Of a stretch of 64,000 nt of DNA, positions 33,161 through 41,767 are shown piece after piece; the stretch's first letter is position 1; every line of letters starts with the position of its first letter. The position numbers and the translations under genes were made by a program. Source of the stretch: Nonomuraea sp. PA05 (lineage in GTDB: Bacteria; Actinomycetota; Actinomycetes; Streptosporangiales; Streptosporangiaceae); NCBI RefSeq assembly GCF_008086045.1, contig NZ_VSEY01000039.1, forward strand, positions 62,001-126,000, given 5' to 3'. The notes under the pieces are model-generated. The model was not told the DNA's origin. It saw nothing but the letters and a program-made list of their open reading frames with translations, and did not search any database.

Positions 33161-35548
33161 CTAGGAGCCGCCCTCCTTGATCTGCCCGAGTATGGTCTCG
33201 TCGGTGATCTCCGTGTCCCTGGCCAGGAGGAAGGCCTTGCTGAGGATCAGCGCCAGGCGGTCGTCCTCCTCGAACGGCAGGAACAGCCGATCGACGCGCC
33301 GCCGCTCGGGCACGATGCACAGGTAGACGTCGCCGGGGTCCATGAGGATGTTCGCGCTGCCCAGGTGGATCTTGTACGTGCGCAGGTCGCCGCGCACCAC
33401 CAGGAACCGGTCGGTGAGCGTGCAGCGCCCGCCGATGGCCGTACGGGGCAGGATGCGGGCCAGGGCGTCGCGCCGCACCTCGCCCGACGGCTGCAGGGCG
33501 CCGACGGAGGTGTCGCGCCAGTAGGTCCGGTGGCGGTCGTCACCACGGTCGGTCCAGCTCGGGTCGGCCGCGATCGACGTCACGGCCACGAACAGGTCCA
33601 CGTCCCGCATGGCCTCGCCGAACACCAGCGGCGGCACCTCCGCCAGCGGCGCCTCCAGCCAGGCGCCCTGCTCGTCACGCCGGTGGAAGCGCACCTGGTC
33701 AGTGGTGGCGCACTCGCCTGGCCCGTCGTAGAGGTAGTCGTGGTGGAACGCCACCCGCCAGCGGCCCTCCGCCAGCACCCGGGTGGCGGCGTCGGTGCCG
33801 CCGCCGTCCCACGGGCCCAGCATCTTGGAGTCCCAGTTCCTGGCTCGGAACATCGCGTAGAGGCGGCGGTAGTCGACGACGTGGGCGGCGAAGCGGTTGG
33901 AGTAGACGGCGGTCTGCTCCTCGGCCGGGGTCAGGGGATAGACCTCGCGGAAGGCCTGCTTGAACGGCTGCCTGACCCGCCCCTCGGTCACAGCCTCCCG
34001 CCAACGGGCCGTCTCGCCGGCTTCGGCCCGCGCCGGATGCCACAACCGCACCCGTGCCTGTCCTGCTTCCGGCGGGATGTCCGCCGTGCGTGGCTGCGGC
34101 GCGAAGACGGGTGATGGGGTCCGCTGCTCCGGCGCGAAGGCGGGCGGGAGGGTGCGCCACTCGCCCGGGGCGACCTCCACCTCCCAGATCAACCGGTCCG
34201 CCACCGTACCCGCGATCGGATGCCCTGCGACCCTCTCGCGCCACACCCCGTACGGCCAGGACATCTCCCCCGCGAACCCGCCCTCAAGAGCCCGGCACAG
34301 CGTCGTCACCTGCCGCCGCACCTGCTTGACCAGCTCGCGCAGCCGCTTGACCTCCTCGGCGTGCTCCCTGCGCACCGCCGCCGGCACGCTCTTCAGCGCC
34401 TTGCCACCCTGGCGGAAGCCCAGCTCGAACTCGCCGCCCGAGCCGGGCGCGACCACCGCCGTGTACTCCCCCAGCGGCACCTCCAGCCGCCCTCCCGCCG
34501 AGAACCCCAGGTCCGGCATGCGGAAGGCCACCTCGACCCGATCGGCCAGCCCCGGCTCCGCCTTCTTGATCATGCGGTCGAGCTGCTTGGTCACCCCGGC
34601 GTGCCGCGTCGCCGCCCGCGCCGCGCGCAGCGCCGTGATCGCCTCAGGAGTCGGGAACCGCCCGACCGCCCGGCCGATCTCGAACAGCAGCGCCTGCGAC
34701 GGCAACGTCTTGGCCGCCGTCGGCGCGACCGCCACGCGGGCCAGCAGGCTGTCGAGCAGCTCGGGCAGCCATGGCGCGTCGCAGTGCAGCGCCAGGCGGG
34801 CGGCGCGGCCGAGCGCCGCCACCTCGGCCGCGCTGAACGCCTTGTCGGCACGGTACGGAAGCTCGCCCGCGTGGATGGCGGCCAGTCTCGTATCAGCGGC
34901 CTCAAGCGCGGAACGGGCGAAGTCCGCGTACGGCGTCAGGGCGGCCAGCCGATCCCACACGCCCGGCAGTTCGGGCGGCGAGCCGTATGAGCGGGGCCCG
35001 ATCTCGGCCACCAGCGCCCTGTCGGCGGGGCCGAGCCCCAGCACCACGTCACGTTCGGCCACCGCCAGCGACCCCTGCGGCTCGTCCATCGGCTTGCCCG
35101 CCCCTTCGATCCCGGCCACCGCGAGCAGTGCGTACGGCTGCTCCAAGCGCGCGTTCGCCACCATGAACTCGGTCAGCACCCGAGCAAGCCCGGCCAGCGC
35201 GGCCGTCGGCGCCCCGCCGGGGCAGCGCAGCAGCGCGCCGGCCGCCAGGCACACGTCGGCCCACTTGCGTCTGTCCAGGCCTTCGACCAGCGCCTCGTAC
35301 AGGGCCAGGCAGGATTCGGGGGTGAACTCCGGTTGCCGCTGCCTGACCTCGTCCTCGACGGCGAACCGCATCGACATGGCGGGGCCGCCGCCGCCTGTGG
35401 TGCGGTAGGCGAGCGGCAGGAGGTGGCCCAGGTCGAGGGCCGTCAGCCGGGACATGTCGGGCCACGGGGCGGGGTAGCCCATGCCGGGCTCGGTGAGGTG
35501 GCGGTGGAGCTGGCGGGCCTCGGGGGAGAGCTGGTCGGTCACGTTCAC
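33161..35548 (-). CDS. DUF4132-domain protein
   Basis: A 795-residue soluble protein. The N-terminal half is helical and repeat-like (Ala/Leu-rich, HEAT-like). The C-terminal half holds the DUF4132 signature: WREAVTEGRVRQPFKQAFRE, VYPLTPAEEQTAVYSNRFAA, HVVDYRRLYAMFRARNWDS and YKIHLGSANILMDPGDVYLC. The family is often linked to MolR/WGR proteins and has no known activity. The start is a GTG at 35546-35548 with no clear ribosome site. Its stop lies 1 bp from the TetR operator, so transcription of this gene runs directly into the tetR promoter on the same strand. Confidence 0.82.
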   Translation of the reverse strand: MNVTDQLSPEARQLHRHLTEPGMGYPAPWPDMSRLTALDLGHLLPLAYRTTGGGGPAMSMRFAVEDEVRQRQPEFTPESCLALYEALVEGLDRRKWADVCLAAGALLRCPGGAPTAALAGLARVLTEFMVANARLEQPYALLAVAGIEGAGKPMDEPQGSLAVAERDVVLGLGPADRALVAEIGPRSYGSPPELPGVWDRLAALTPYADFARSALEAADTRLAAIHAGELPYRADKAFSAAEVAALGRAARLALHCDAPWLPELLDSLLARVAVAPTAAKTLPSQALLFEIGRAVGRFPTPEAITALRAARAATRHAGVTKQLDRMIKKAEPGLADRVEVAFRMPDLGFSAGGRLEVPLGEYTAVVAPGSGGEFELGFRQGGKALKSVPAAVRREHAEEVKRLRELVKQVRRQVTTLCRALEGGFAGEMSWPYGVWRERVAGHPIAGTVADRLIWEVEVAPGEWRTLPPAFAPEQRTPSPVFAPQPRTADIPPEAGQARVRLWHPARAEAGETARWREAVTEGRVRQPFKQAFREVYPLTPAEEQTAVYSNRFAAHVVDYRRLYAMFRARNWDSKMLGPWDGGGTDAATRVLAEGRWRVAFHHDYLYDGPGECATTDQVRFHRRDEQGAWLEAPLAEVPPLVFGEAMRDVDLFVAVTSIAADPSWTDRGDDRHRTYWRDTSVGALQPSGEVRRDALARILPRTAIGGRCTLTDRFLVVRGDLRTYKIHLGSANILMDPGDVYLCIVPERRRVDRLFLPFEEDDRLALILSKAFLLARDTEITDETILGQIKEGGS

Positions 35549-35673
35549 GAGTCAGCAGGTTGCCGTAAGCCACCGACAAAATGCGATCAGGTGGCGAGCT
35601 GAGTGAGGAGCGAGGGAAGTCGGCGAAGTGAGTGAGGTAGGGCGAGCGGGCCTGGGCGGGGGCCGAGCGGGGC

Positions 35674-35750
35674 TGGGCAACGCGCGGCGTGCGGGGCCTG
35701 GGCGAGTCCGAGGGTGGGCAACGCGCGGCGCGCGGGGCTGGGCGAGTCCG
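35674..35750. repeat. Imperfect 37-bp direct repeat in noncoding DNA
   Basis: 35674-35710 and 35715-35750 both read TGGGCAACGCGCGGCG then (T/C)GCGGGGC(C)TGGGCGAGTCCG. They lie in the 258-bp gap between the DUF4132 gene and the membrane-protein gene, where no gene is evident and the sequence is built of GGGC-GAG-type motifs. Confidence 0.8.
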
Positions 35751-35806
35751 GGGTGCGGGGCGCGGGCGCTCAAGCCCTCGCCGCAAGCTGCCCCTCCTCC
35801 AGCCAC

Positions 35807-37567
35807 TCACTCGCGATGAACGACCTTCTTCGCAGACCGCCCGGGATACACAACGATCAGGTGCTCCTCAGAGCCAGCCGTCTCCTGCTCCCCCACACGC
35901 GCGTAAACCCGCATCCGATACCGCCCAGCACCATCGATGGCCAAGTCCGGCAGCGGCCCGAGCGCCCCGCTGTCACCCCCCTCCGGGTACGCCGGCACGC
36001 CGATGTGCCCGCCCCGGCTGACGATGCCCACCTCCACCACCTGATCCCAGCCCTTGAGCCGCAACGGCGGAGCACTGCGAAAGGCCTTCACAGTGAGACA
36101 CATGGGCTGGTTCTCACCAAAGGTCACGACCGCGGCGCTACTCCCGGCAGCATGGATGAACCCGTCGTCGATCGCCTCGAACACGTCTGCGCCGGGCCCT
36201 CCCTCTGTGTCGTCAAGGTCGTCGTAGACGTAGTACCCGCCCCCTTCGAAGAGCTGGTAAGCGGCCGTCCCCTGCCTCACGGCACGCACCTGAGGCCACG
36301 GGTCGGCGCAGTGGGCGTTGGCCTCTGCGAGCCTGGCCCGCCACGCGGCCTCCTCCTGCGCACGTCGCCGCTGCGCGTGTGCCGCCTGCGCCCGGTGCCG
36401 GGCCGCGGCGCCGGGGCACAGGTACTCCAGCGCGTCACCGACCAGGGTCGTGTCCGCCGGCTCCGCGCCCAGGCGCCGCAGTGACGCATGCCGTTCTTGG
36501 ACGTCCGGAATCGCGCACAGCCGTCTGCCGTGGGCCACGACCTGCTGGTCCGGCAGGTCGGAGGGGAACATCGGCGTCCCGGCGGAGCCGTCCCTGGCTA
36601 GGCAGAGGAAGGTGGCGCGCCGGTCCTGCGGGCGGGTGCCGGCGTAGGGGCGGAGCCGCCCGGCGCAGTCCTGCTCGGTGCCGGTGAAGCTGTGCCGGGC
36701 GTCTTCCTCCGCGCCGACCGCGAGCAGCGGCAGCAGCAGCGCGACGGGCAGGAGCGACCGCGTCTTCCAGAACCGCCGCCGGTGGACGGCTTGTCCTGGC
36801 TGGGCGAGCTCGTGTGCGGTGCGTGCCAGCCAGACCGTGGAGAGCGCATCCAGCGTGTCCGACACGACTCCGAGGCCCCTGGGCAGGGCGATCAGGAGCA
36901 GCGGTGCGACGAGGGCGACCCACCCGATGGTGACCGTGGCGTCGCTCCACCGCCCGTCGCGGCGCTGCCCGACGAGGATCATCACCGTGAACGCGATGCT
37001 CGCCGGCGCCAGCACCCACAGCACGGCAGGCGTCAGCTGGAAGAACGACACGAGCGGCAGCGAGCCGATCAGGCCGAGCGCGAGGGCGATCGCCCGGAAC
37101 CGTGCCCCGACCCCTGACAGCACGCGCACCCACAGGACCATCGTGGCGGCCCACACGATCCGGCTCACGACGATGTCCGCGACGTCGGACAGCTCCTCCA
37201 CCAGCTCCCAGAGCAGCAGATCACCGGCGATGCCCAGGTAGAGCAGGCGCCGCAGCCAGACCACACCACCCGGTAAGCCCGCGACGCGCGGCAGCGCGGG
37301 ACCGCGCAGCACCTGCCACACCATCCACGCGTTCAGCGAGCCGATCGCGACGAGCATCGGCCCCACCCAGGACCCTCGCAGAATGACGGGCCACGCCTTC
37401 ATGCCCGTCGCGGCGATCGACAGCGCCACCAGGTCGCGGGACACGACGGCGTAACCGGTGGCGGCGGCCACGGCCGTCAGGTAGAGCGCGGCGACGACGG
37501 CGGCCGGGCGCCCGAAGCGGTAGCGGCCGGCGGCGGCCCAGAGGCGAGTGACGATGCGGAAGATCAT
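35807..37567 (-). CDS. Membrane protein with extracytoplasmic C-terminal domain, function unknown
   Basis: A 586-residue protein if started at ATG 37565-37567 (MIFRIVTRLWAAAGRYRFGR). About nine membrane segments occupy residues 1-290, then a single helix (SLLPVALLLPLLAVGA) leads into a 270-residue hydrophilic domain with six cysteines (EQDCAG, FLCLAR, RLCAIPDV, YLCPGAA, HCADPWP, MCLTVKAF), suggesting disulphides outside the cell. The membrane part is paralogous to the 19992-20867 protein. The frame stays open upstream into the remnant of a GH3 glycosidase, so a longer chimeric product is possible. Confidence 0.65.
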   Translation of the reverse strand: MIFRIVTRLWAAAGRYRFGRPAAVVAALYLTAVAAATGYAVVSRDLVALSIAATGMKAWPVILRGSWVGPMLVAIGSLNAWMVWQVLRGPALPRVAGLPGGVVWLRRLLYLGIAGDLLLWELVEELSDVADIVVSRIVWAATMVLWVRVLSGVGARFRAIALALGLIGSLPLVSFFQLTPAVLWVLAPASIAFTVMILVGQRRDGRWSDATVTIGWVALVAPLLLIALPRGLGVVSDTLDALSTVWLARTAHELAQPGQAVHRRRFWKTRSLLPVALLLPLLAVGAEEDARHSFTGTEQDCAGRLRPYAGTRPQDRRATFLCLARDGSAGTPMFPSDLPDQQVVAHGRRLCAIPDVQERHASLRRLGAEPADTTLVGDALEYLCPGAAARHRAQAAHAQRRRAQEEAAWRARLAEANAHCADPWPQVRAVRQGTAAYQLFEGGGYYVYDDLDDTEGGPGADVFEAIDDGFIHAAGSSAAVVTFGENQPMCLTVKAFRSAPPLRLKGWDQVVEVGIVSRGGHIGVPAYPEGGDSGALGPLPDLAIDGAGRYRMRVYARVGEQETAGSEEHLIVVYPGRSAKKVVHRE

Positions 37568-37844
37568 AATGGCGGGCGAGGCCGGCGGGTTGAGGCCGTG
37601 ACCGAGCGGGAACAGCGGGTTCTCCGTGTCGCCCGGCACGTCCGATCTGCTGCGGCGGACCTCGTCCATGCTGCTGGGCAGCTCGAACGGCAACCGCCCG
37701 ACCGGCTCGGCACGACCGAAGAGCACGTCCAGCACGGCCTGGTCGCTCGCCCCGTACTCACCGATCAGAGCGGCGGCGCGGGCGGCGATCTCCGGGACGA
37801 CCGCCGGGCGCTCCAGGCGGAGGACGACGACGGTGAGGCATGCT
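37568..37844 (-). pseudogene. C-terminal remnant of a GH3 beta-glucosidase
   Basis: The minus strand encodes TVVVLRLERPAVVPEIAAR, EYGASDQAVLDVLFGRAEP, VGRLPFELPSSMDEVRRSR and PLFPLGHGL, the last 90 or so residues of a family 3 glycoside hydrolase. All upstream catalytic sequence is missing. The remnant is in frame with the following membrane-protein gene and has no stop before it. At about 37840 it abuts the headless TetR remnant. Confidence 0.72.
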
Positions 37845-38239
37845 GGAGCTACGCGAGCACCTCGACTCGCAGCGCCTGCCGGCCGAGAGCCGCACGTTGC
37901 CGCGCCTGGAGCACATCGTCCAGCTCGCCGAGTACAACGCCACCAGGCCGGGCGTGGCGCAGGCGTTCACGGTGCTGCCGGCCGAGAGCGTCACCGAGGG
38001 GCACCCGGTGCATCACGACTTCGTGCGGCGCCACGCCCGGATGCGCGAGCTGACCGCGACGGCGCTCGCCGCCGAGCCGGGCGAGGACCTGCCGGGCGGC
38101 CTCACCCCCGCCCAGGCCGCGGCGCTTCTGCTGGCCGCGCAGGACGGCGTCCAGCTCCAGTGGCTGCTGGATCCCGCCGAGGTGGGATCTGCCGGCCCTG
38201 GTGGCGGCGTTCGCCCGGCTATTCATAACGAGACGATGA
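37843..38239 (+). pseudogene. C-terminal remnant of a TetR-family regulator, frameshifted
   Basis: The plus strand encodes LELREHLDSQRLPAESRTLP, RLEHIVQLAEYNATRPGVAQ, ELTATALAAEPGEDLPGGLT and AALLLAAQDGVQLQWLLDPA, the ligand-binding half of a TetR-type repressor. The DNA-binding domain is absent. A single extra G in the run at 38182-38186 shifts the frame: the natural ending DLPALVAAFARLF is read in the next frame up to the stop at 38237-38239. Its neighbour is the remnant of the GH3 gene such a regulator would control. Confidence 0.7.
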
Positions 38240-38250
38240 CAAGGCTCGAT

Positions 38251-38838
38251 CTACTTCATGAAGGCCCAGAAGCGCTCGTAGTTCCCGGTGGTCGACAACG
38301 TGCGCGGCTCGGCCCTGTCCAGGTACAGGACGCCGTTGAGGTGGTCGGTCTCGTGCTGCGCGATGCGCGCCGGCCAGCCCGACAGCTCCGTCTCGTACGG
38401 GCGCCCGTCGCCGTCGGACGCCGACAACCGCACCCGCGCGTGGCGCGCGACGACCGCGGTCAGCCCCTCGACGCTCAGGCAGCCCTCGTAGAAGGCGTGG
38501 TAGCGCGACCCGACAGGGGTGACGACGGGGTTGACGAGCTCCAGCCTCGGCTGCGGCTCCCGCTCCCGCTCGGCGGCGATCTCCGCCGGGACTTCGGCCG
38601 GATCCTCGATGACGGCCAGCGCCAGCGGGATGCCGACCTGCGGCGCGGCGATCCCCACCCCGACGCCCGGCAGGTGCGCGAACATCGCGTCGAGCAGCTC
38701 GCGCAGCAGGGCGCCGGGCAGTTGCCCGTCGTACCGCTCGGCCGGGCCGCGCAGCACCGGGTCGCCGATCTGCGTGACGGACCACGGCCTGGGCGCCGCC
38801 AGCAGGGCCTGCACCTGCTCGATCAGCTTGTCGCTCAT
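38251..38838 (-). CDS. def: Peptide deformylase
   Basis: A 195-residue metalloenzyme removing the N-formyl group from nascent proteins. The three family motifs are present: GVGIAAPQVG (GxGxAAxQ), EGCLSVEG (EGCLS) and QHETDHLNGVLY (HExxH). The N-terminal extension MSDKLIEQVQALLAAPRPW is longer than in housekeeping enzymes, and the insert EIAAEREREPQPRLELVNPV is ordinary. ATG 38836-38838 is the start. Many actinomycetes carry several def genes, so this may be an accessory copy. Confidence 0.9.
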   Translation of the reverse strand: MSDKLIEQVQALLAAPRPWSVTQIGDPVLRGPAERYDGQLPGALLRELLDAMFAHLPGVGVGIAAPQVGIPLALAVIEDPAEVPAEIAAEREREPQPRLELVNPVVTPVGSRYHAFYEGCLSVEGLTAVVARHARVRLSASDGDGRPYETELSGWPARIAQHETDHLNGVLYLDRAEPRTLSTTGNYERFWAFMK

Positions 38839-39000
38839 CGGGCGCCTGCCGTGGTCGCCGGGCGGGTGCTGCCGGTGGGGGTGGGCTCGGGTGCCATGGG
38901 CGGCGGGGTCCTCTCGTTCGGCGGTCGCTGAGCAGACGGTAGAGCATCCGCCCGCCGAAGCGCAGCACCGGCCCTGCGGGTGAGCAGCCGTGGCCGGGGC

Positions 39001-39100
39001 GGGCGAGCCGGTCAGCGGCGTGGAAACGCGGTTCGGGCGAGTGAGCCCGTCATGGGCGTGGAGCCGCGGCCTGGGCGGGCGAGCCCGTCAGCGGTGTCGA
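39001..39100. repeat. Three imperfect copies of the 3' end of the SnoaL gene
   Basis: 39001-39024, 39035-39062 and 39077-39100 share GGGCGAG(C/T)-(N)-GAGCC(C/G)GTCA-GCG(G/T)GT(G/C)GA-type sequence. The rightmost copies code for the last residues of the SnoaL-like protein (stop 39050-39052); the leftmost lies beyond the stop. The flanking 38839-39000 holds no gene that I can support. Confidence 0.75.
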
Positions 39101-39505
39101 GTCGTGGTAGCGCACCTCGTACACCCGCTCGGTGAACTTCCACCCGTCCCCGGTCCGCCTGTACTGATCGTGGTAGATCGCGAAGTTGAACTCCGAGCGC
39201 CCGTCCACCAGCCGCCCGACCTCCTGCATGTACGCGCGCCCGTGGGCGGTGTCCCCCTCGATCCTGATCACCCCGGGGTGCGTCGTCTGCACCAGGAACT
39301 CCACGAACCCGGGCACCCGCCTGCCCCACGTGCGGATCTCCTCCGGCCCGGCCAGCTCGGCCGGGATGTTCGGCATGCGCAGCACGCCGTCCGGCGTGAA
39401 CAGCGACGCCAGGCGGTCGTAGTCCCGCATCATCGCCGCGTCGGTGAACTCGCCGCGCAGCGCCTCGATCTCGACCCGGTCGGCGATGGCCTGGAAGTCG
39501 TTCAT
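39050..39505 (-). CDS. SnoaL-like NTF2-fold protein
   Basis: A 151-residue protein with RVEIEALRGEFTDAAMMRDYDRLASLFTPDG in overlapping pieces (residues 10-40), a polar cavity face (WGRRVPGFVEFLVQTTHPG) and a closing YRRTGDGWKFTERVYEVRYH. This is the SnoaL_4/aromatic-ring-hydroxylase-beta-like group, which includes cyclases and hydratases. Its C-terminal tail DSTPLTGSPAQAAAPRP is built from the local direct repeat. It lies between def and the DUF3500 gene on the same strand with no overlap. Confidence 0.77.
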   Translation of the reverse strand: MNDFQAIADRVEIEALRGEFTDAAMMRDYDRLASLFTPDGVLRMPNIPAELAGPEEIRTWGRRVPGFVEFLVQTTHPGVIRIEGDTAHGRAYMQEVGRLVDGRSEFNFAIYHDQYRRTGDGWKFTERVYEVRYHDSTPLTGSPAQAAAPRP

Positions 39506-39586
39506 CGGTCCTGTCTCCTGCTTGTCGGTTTCTCCTCAGGGGTACGACGAGACGACCGGCCGGAATGTGAGGCGCGCGCGGCGAGC

Positions 39587-40933
39587 TCAGTGGTCGGTCG
39601 CCAGGTGCAGTTTGAGCAGGTCCACGCCGTAGTCGTTGCCGTTCGGGGTGCGGATGATCGTGTGGATGTGCTGCTGCGTGGGGTCCCCGCCCATCGGCCC
39701 GTCCGGCATGCCGCCGCCGGGAGAGCCCGTCGGGCGGGCTTCCGGGGTGCCGCTCTGCCGGGTCACCGCCTTCTCGCCGTACGCGAGCGGGGACTGCGCG
39801 TCGTACTCGATGAGCACGACCGGGCTGTGCACCCGGTAGTAGAACGCGGAGTCGTCGCCGGTCTCGCCGATCCAGTAGAAGTAGGTCTTCGCCACGTGCT
39901 CGCGCACCTCCTTCATCTTCACCTCGGCGTGCGCGTCGTCCAGGTAGCCGACGTAGACGCGGACCAGGTCGAGCAGCTTCTGCCGCTGCGCGGCGGTCAT
40001 CTCGGAGCCGGGCAGCCCCTGGTAGGGCAGCTCCAGGTTGTCCGCGCCCGCGCCGGCCTTCATGTTCACGCCGCTCTTCTGCTCCGACGCGGAGACGGCC
40101 TTGGCGCGCTGCTCGCCGGTGAGCGCGCGCAGCATGGCCAGCCCCGCCCGCGTCTCCTTCTCGAACGTGGTGATCTGCTCGCCCTGGTAGGTGGCCGAGG
40201 TCGGCTCCGAGCCCATGAACGTCGGGGTCATGACGACCTGGTCGCCGAGGACGAAGTAGTTGATGGCGAGGTGGTGGCCCTCGTACTGGAAGCCCCACGG
40301 GCCGGTGGCGGACGGCGTGCCCATGAACGTGAAGAAGTAGTGGCCCTCGGTGAGGGTCTCCTTGCCGCCGCCGTTGTAGTCGCCGAGGAACGCGTTCAGC
40401 TTCATGATGTTGCGGCTCAGGGTGAGCCCCTCGGCGGACAGGGCCGCGCCGAGCAGCGCGTAACCCAGCTCGCGCTGCGCCTCTGTCAGGTCGCCCATGC
40501 GGACGCCCTTGCGGTCGTACCCGTCGACGTTGCTCCAGGCCAGCCACTCGTCGGCCCGCACGTCGAACAGCGTCTCGCCGCGCTGCTCGGCGGAGAGCCC
40601 GGCCAGGAACGCCTGGGCGGCCTTGACGATCGCGGCGGTGGAGACGCCCGTGGAGTGGACGGCGTAGAGGTCCTCGACGACCTTGCCGTCGGTGGTGACG
40701 CCGACGAAGTCCTGGTACTTCACCTCGCTCGCGCCCGGGCCCATCCCGCCGCCACCGGGCGGGCCGCCGGTCGGCCCGCCGGTCGCGGCGCCGGTGGGGG
40801 ACGTGGTGGTCTCTCCGGCTGCGCAGCCGGTCATGGTCGCCACAGCGGCGACGCCGCCGAGAAGCAGCGCCCTGTTCAGGAACCAGCGGCGGCTGCGCTC
40901 CGCTTCTGGGGTACGAGGTGCGTGTCCGTGCAT
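39587..40933 (-). CDS. DUF3500 lipoprotein exported by the Tat pathway
   Basis: A 448-residue protein. The N-terminus SRRWFLNRALLLGGVAAVATMTGC combines a twin-arginine signal with a lipobox (MTGC) and is followed by a Gly/Pro/Thr-rich spacer. The rest is the DUF3500 domain: VKAAQAFLAGLSAEQRGETLFD, YEGHHLAINYFVLGDQVVMT (histidine pair), TYFYWIGETGD and VLIEYDAQSPL. ATG 40931-40933 with GAGG nearby is preferred to the start seven codons earlier. The family is widespread, secreted and of unknown function; the histidines suggest metal binding. Confidence 0.83.
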   Translation of the reverse strand: MHGHAPRTPEAERSRRWFLNRALLLGGVAAVATMTGCAAGETTTSPTGAATGGPTGGPPGGGGMGPGASEVKYQDFVGVTTDGKVVEDLYAVHSTGVSTAAIVKAAQAFLAGLSAEQRGETLFDVRADEWLAWSNVDGYDRKGVRMGDLTEAQRELGYALLGAALSAEGLTLSRNIMKLNAFLGDYNGGGKETLTEGHYFFTFMGTPSATGPWGFQYEGHHLAINYFVLGDQVVMTPTFMGSEPTSATYQGEQITTFEKETRAGLAMLRALTGEQRAKAVSASEQKSGVNMKAGAGADNLELPYQGLPGSEMTAAQRQKLLDLVRVYVGYLDDAHAEVKMKEVREHVAKTYFYWIGETGDDSAFYYRVHSPVVLIEYDAQSPLAYGEKAVTRQSGTPEARPTGSPGGGMPDGPMGGDPTQQHIHTIIRTPNGNDYGVDLLKLHLATDH

Positions 40934-41061
40934 GTCCTCAATGTCGGGGGCCAAGATGAGGAACGCCTGAAGGGACCCTTTGAAATGGCTTGCCCGGGCA
41001 ACTGCGCGCTTTATGCTCGCCGTATGCGCGGGCCGCTAATCGGCCGTGGCGCGGGCAAGAG

Positions 41062-41090
41062 GAAAGGCCCCCTATTCCAGAGGGCCTTTC
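41062..41090. terminator. Hairpin terminator downstream of lsr2
   Basis: GAAAGGCCC (41062-41070) pairs with GGGCCTTTC (41082-41090) around an 11-base loop, 11 bp beyond the lsr2 stop. On the minus strand there is no strong T-run, which is usual for actinomycete terminators. Confidence 0.75.
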
Positions 41091-41100
41091 GCGGGCGAAT

Positions 41101-41454
41101 CTAGTGCGCGGCCTCGTACTTCTGGATCACCGACGAGGCGATGCGGCCCCGCTCACTGACCGGCAACCCGTGCGCCTTCGCCCACTGCCGGATCTCCTGG
41201 CTCTTCTCCTTGCTCATGGCCCGCGTCGCGCCGCCGGTGGGGCGGCGGCCGCGGGGCCGCGACGTGGCAACCGGTTCGTCGCGGCGCGCCTTGGCGATGA
41301 AGGGCGCCAGGGCCGCGCGCAGCCTGTCCTCGTTCTCGGGCTTCAGATCCATCACGAAGCGGTCGCCCTTGATGCTGAAGGAGACCGGGTTCTCGTCCTC
41401 CATCGGGGAGCCGTCGAAGTCGTCCGTGATCGTTTCAATCAACCTCTTGGCCAT
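41101..41454 (-). CDS. lsr2: Lsr2-family nucleoid-associated protein
   Basis: A 117-residue xenogeneic silencer that bridges AT-rich DNA. The N-terminal dimerisation part is LIETITDDFDGSP and VSFSIKGDRFVMDLKPENED; the C-terminal DNA-binding part is IRQWAKAHGLPVSERGRIAS with the RGR AT-hook-like clamp. Linker residues include RPRGRRPTGGATR. The length is typical. It is divergent from the haloperoxidase gene over a comparatively AT-rich 313-bp gap and is followed by a hairpin terminator. Actinomycetes usually have more than one copy, so whether this is the main Lsr2 is unknown. Confidence 0.92.
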   Translation of the reverse strand: MAKRLIETITDDFDGSPMEDENPVSFSIKGDRFVMDLKPENEDRLRAALAPFIAKARRDEPVATSRPRGRRPTGGATRAMSKEKSQEIRQWAKAHGLPVSERGRIASSVIQKYEAAH

Positions 41455-41767
41455 GCTGGCACTCCAATTCAGCCCCAGGTTGTGCGGTACTGTAGCGCGT
41501 CGCGCGATGCCGTCAAGCCGTATCGAGATTTACCGGAAATTTTCTGTGCGCGGAGTGGCGGATCAGCATGAGTTCGCCTCGGTCATTCTACCTAAATTAA
41601 TCTCCGCACCGGAAGATTCCATCATCCAGGGCGGCGCATTGAGCGGTCACCCGTTTCTCCGGAACCCGCCCTGCGGCGGGCTCCCGGACCCTTTCGGATA
41701 TGTCATTATGGACGTTTCGACCACTCGGCTGCTGTGATGAATGCGGCTGGGGAAGTAATTTGCTGCC
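41455..41767. other. Divergent promoter region between lsr2 and the haloperoxidase gene
   Basis: This 313-bp region has no supportable gene. It is less GC-rich than its surroundings (TACCGGAAATTTTCTG, CTACCTAAATTAATC), consistent with promoters for both flanking genes. A hairpin with CCCGCC/GGCGGG arms lies at 41659-41687. Confidence 0.6.

Noticed and set aside
41659..41687. GC-rich hairpin in the lsr2/haloperoxidase gap as a terminator
   Set aside because: It lies in a divergent promoter region with no gene ending there, so a termination role is unsupported. It is mentioned only as structure in the gap.
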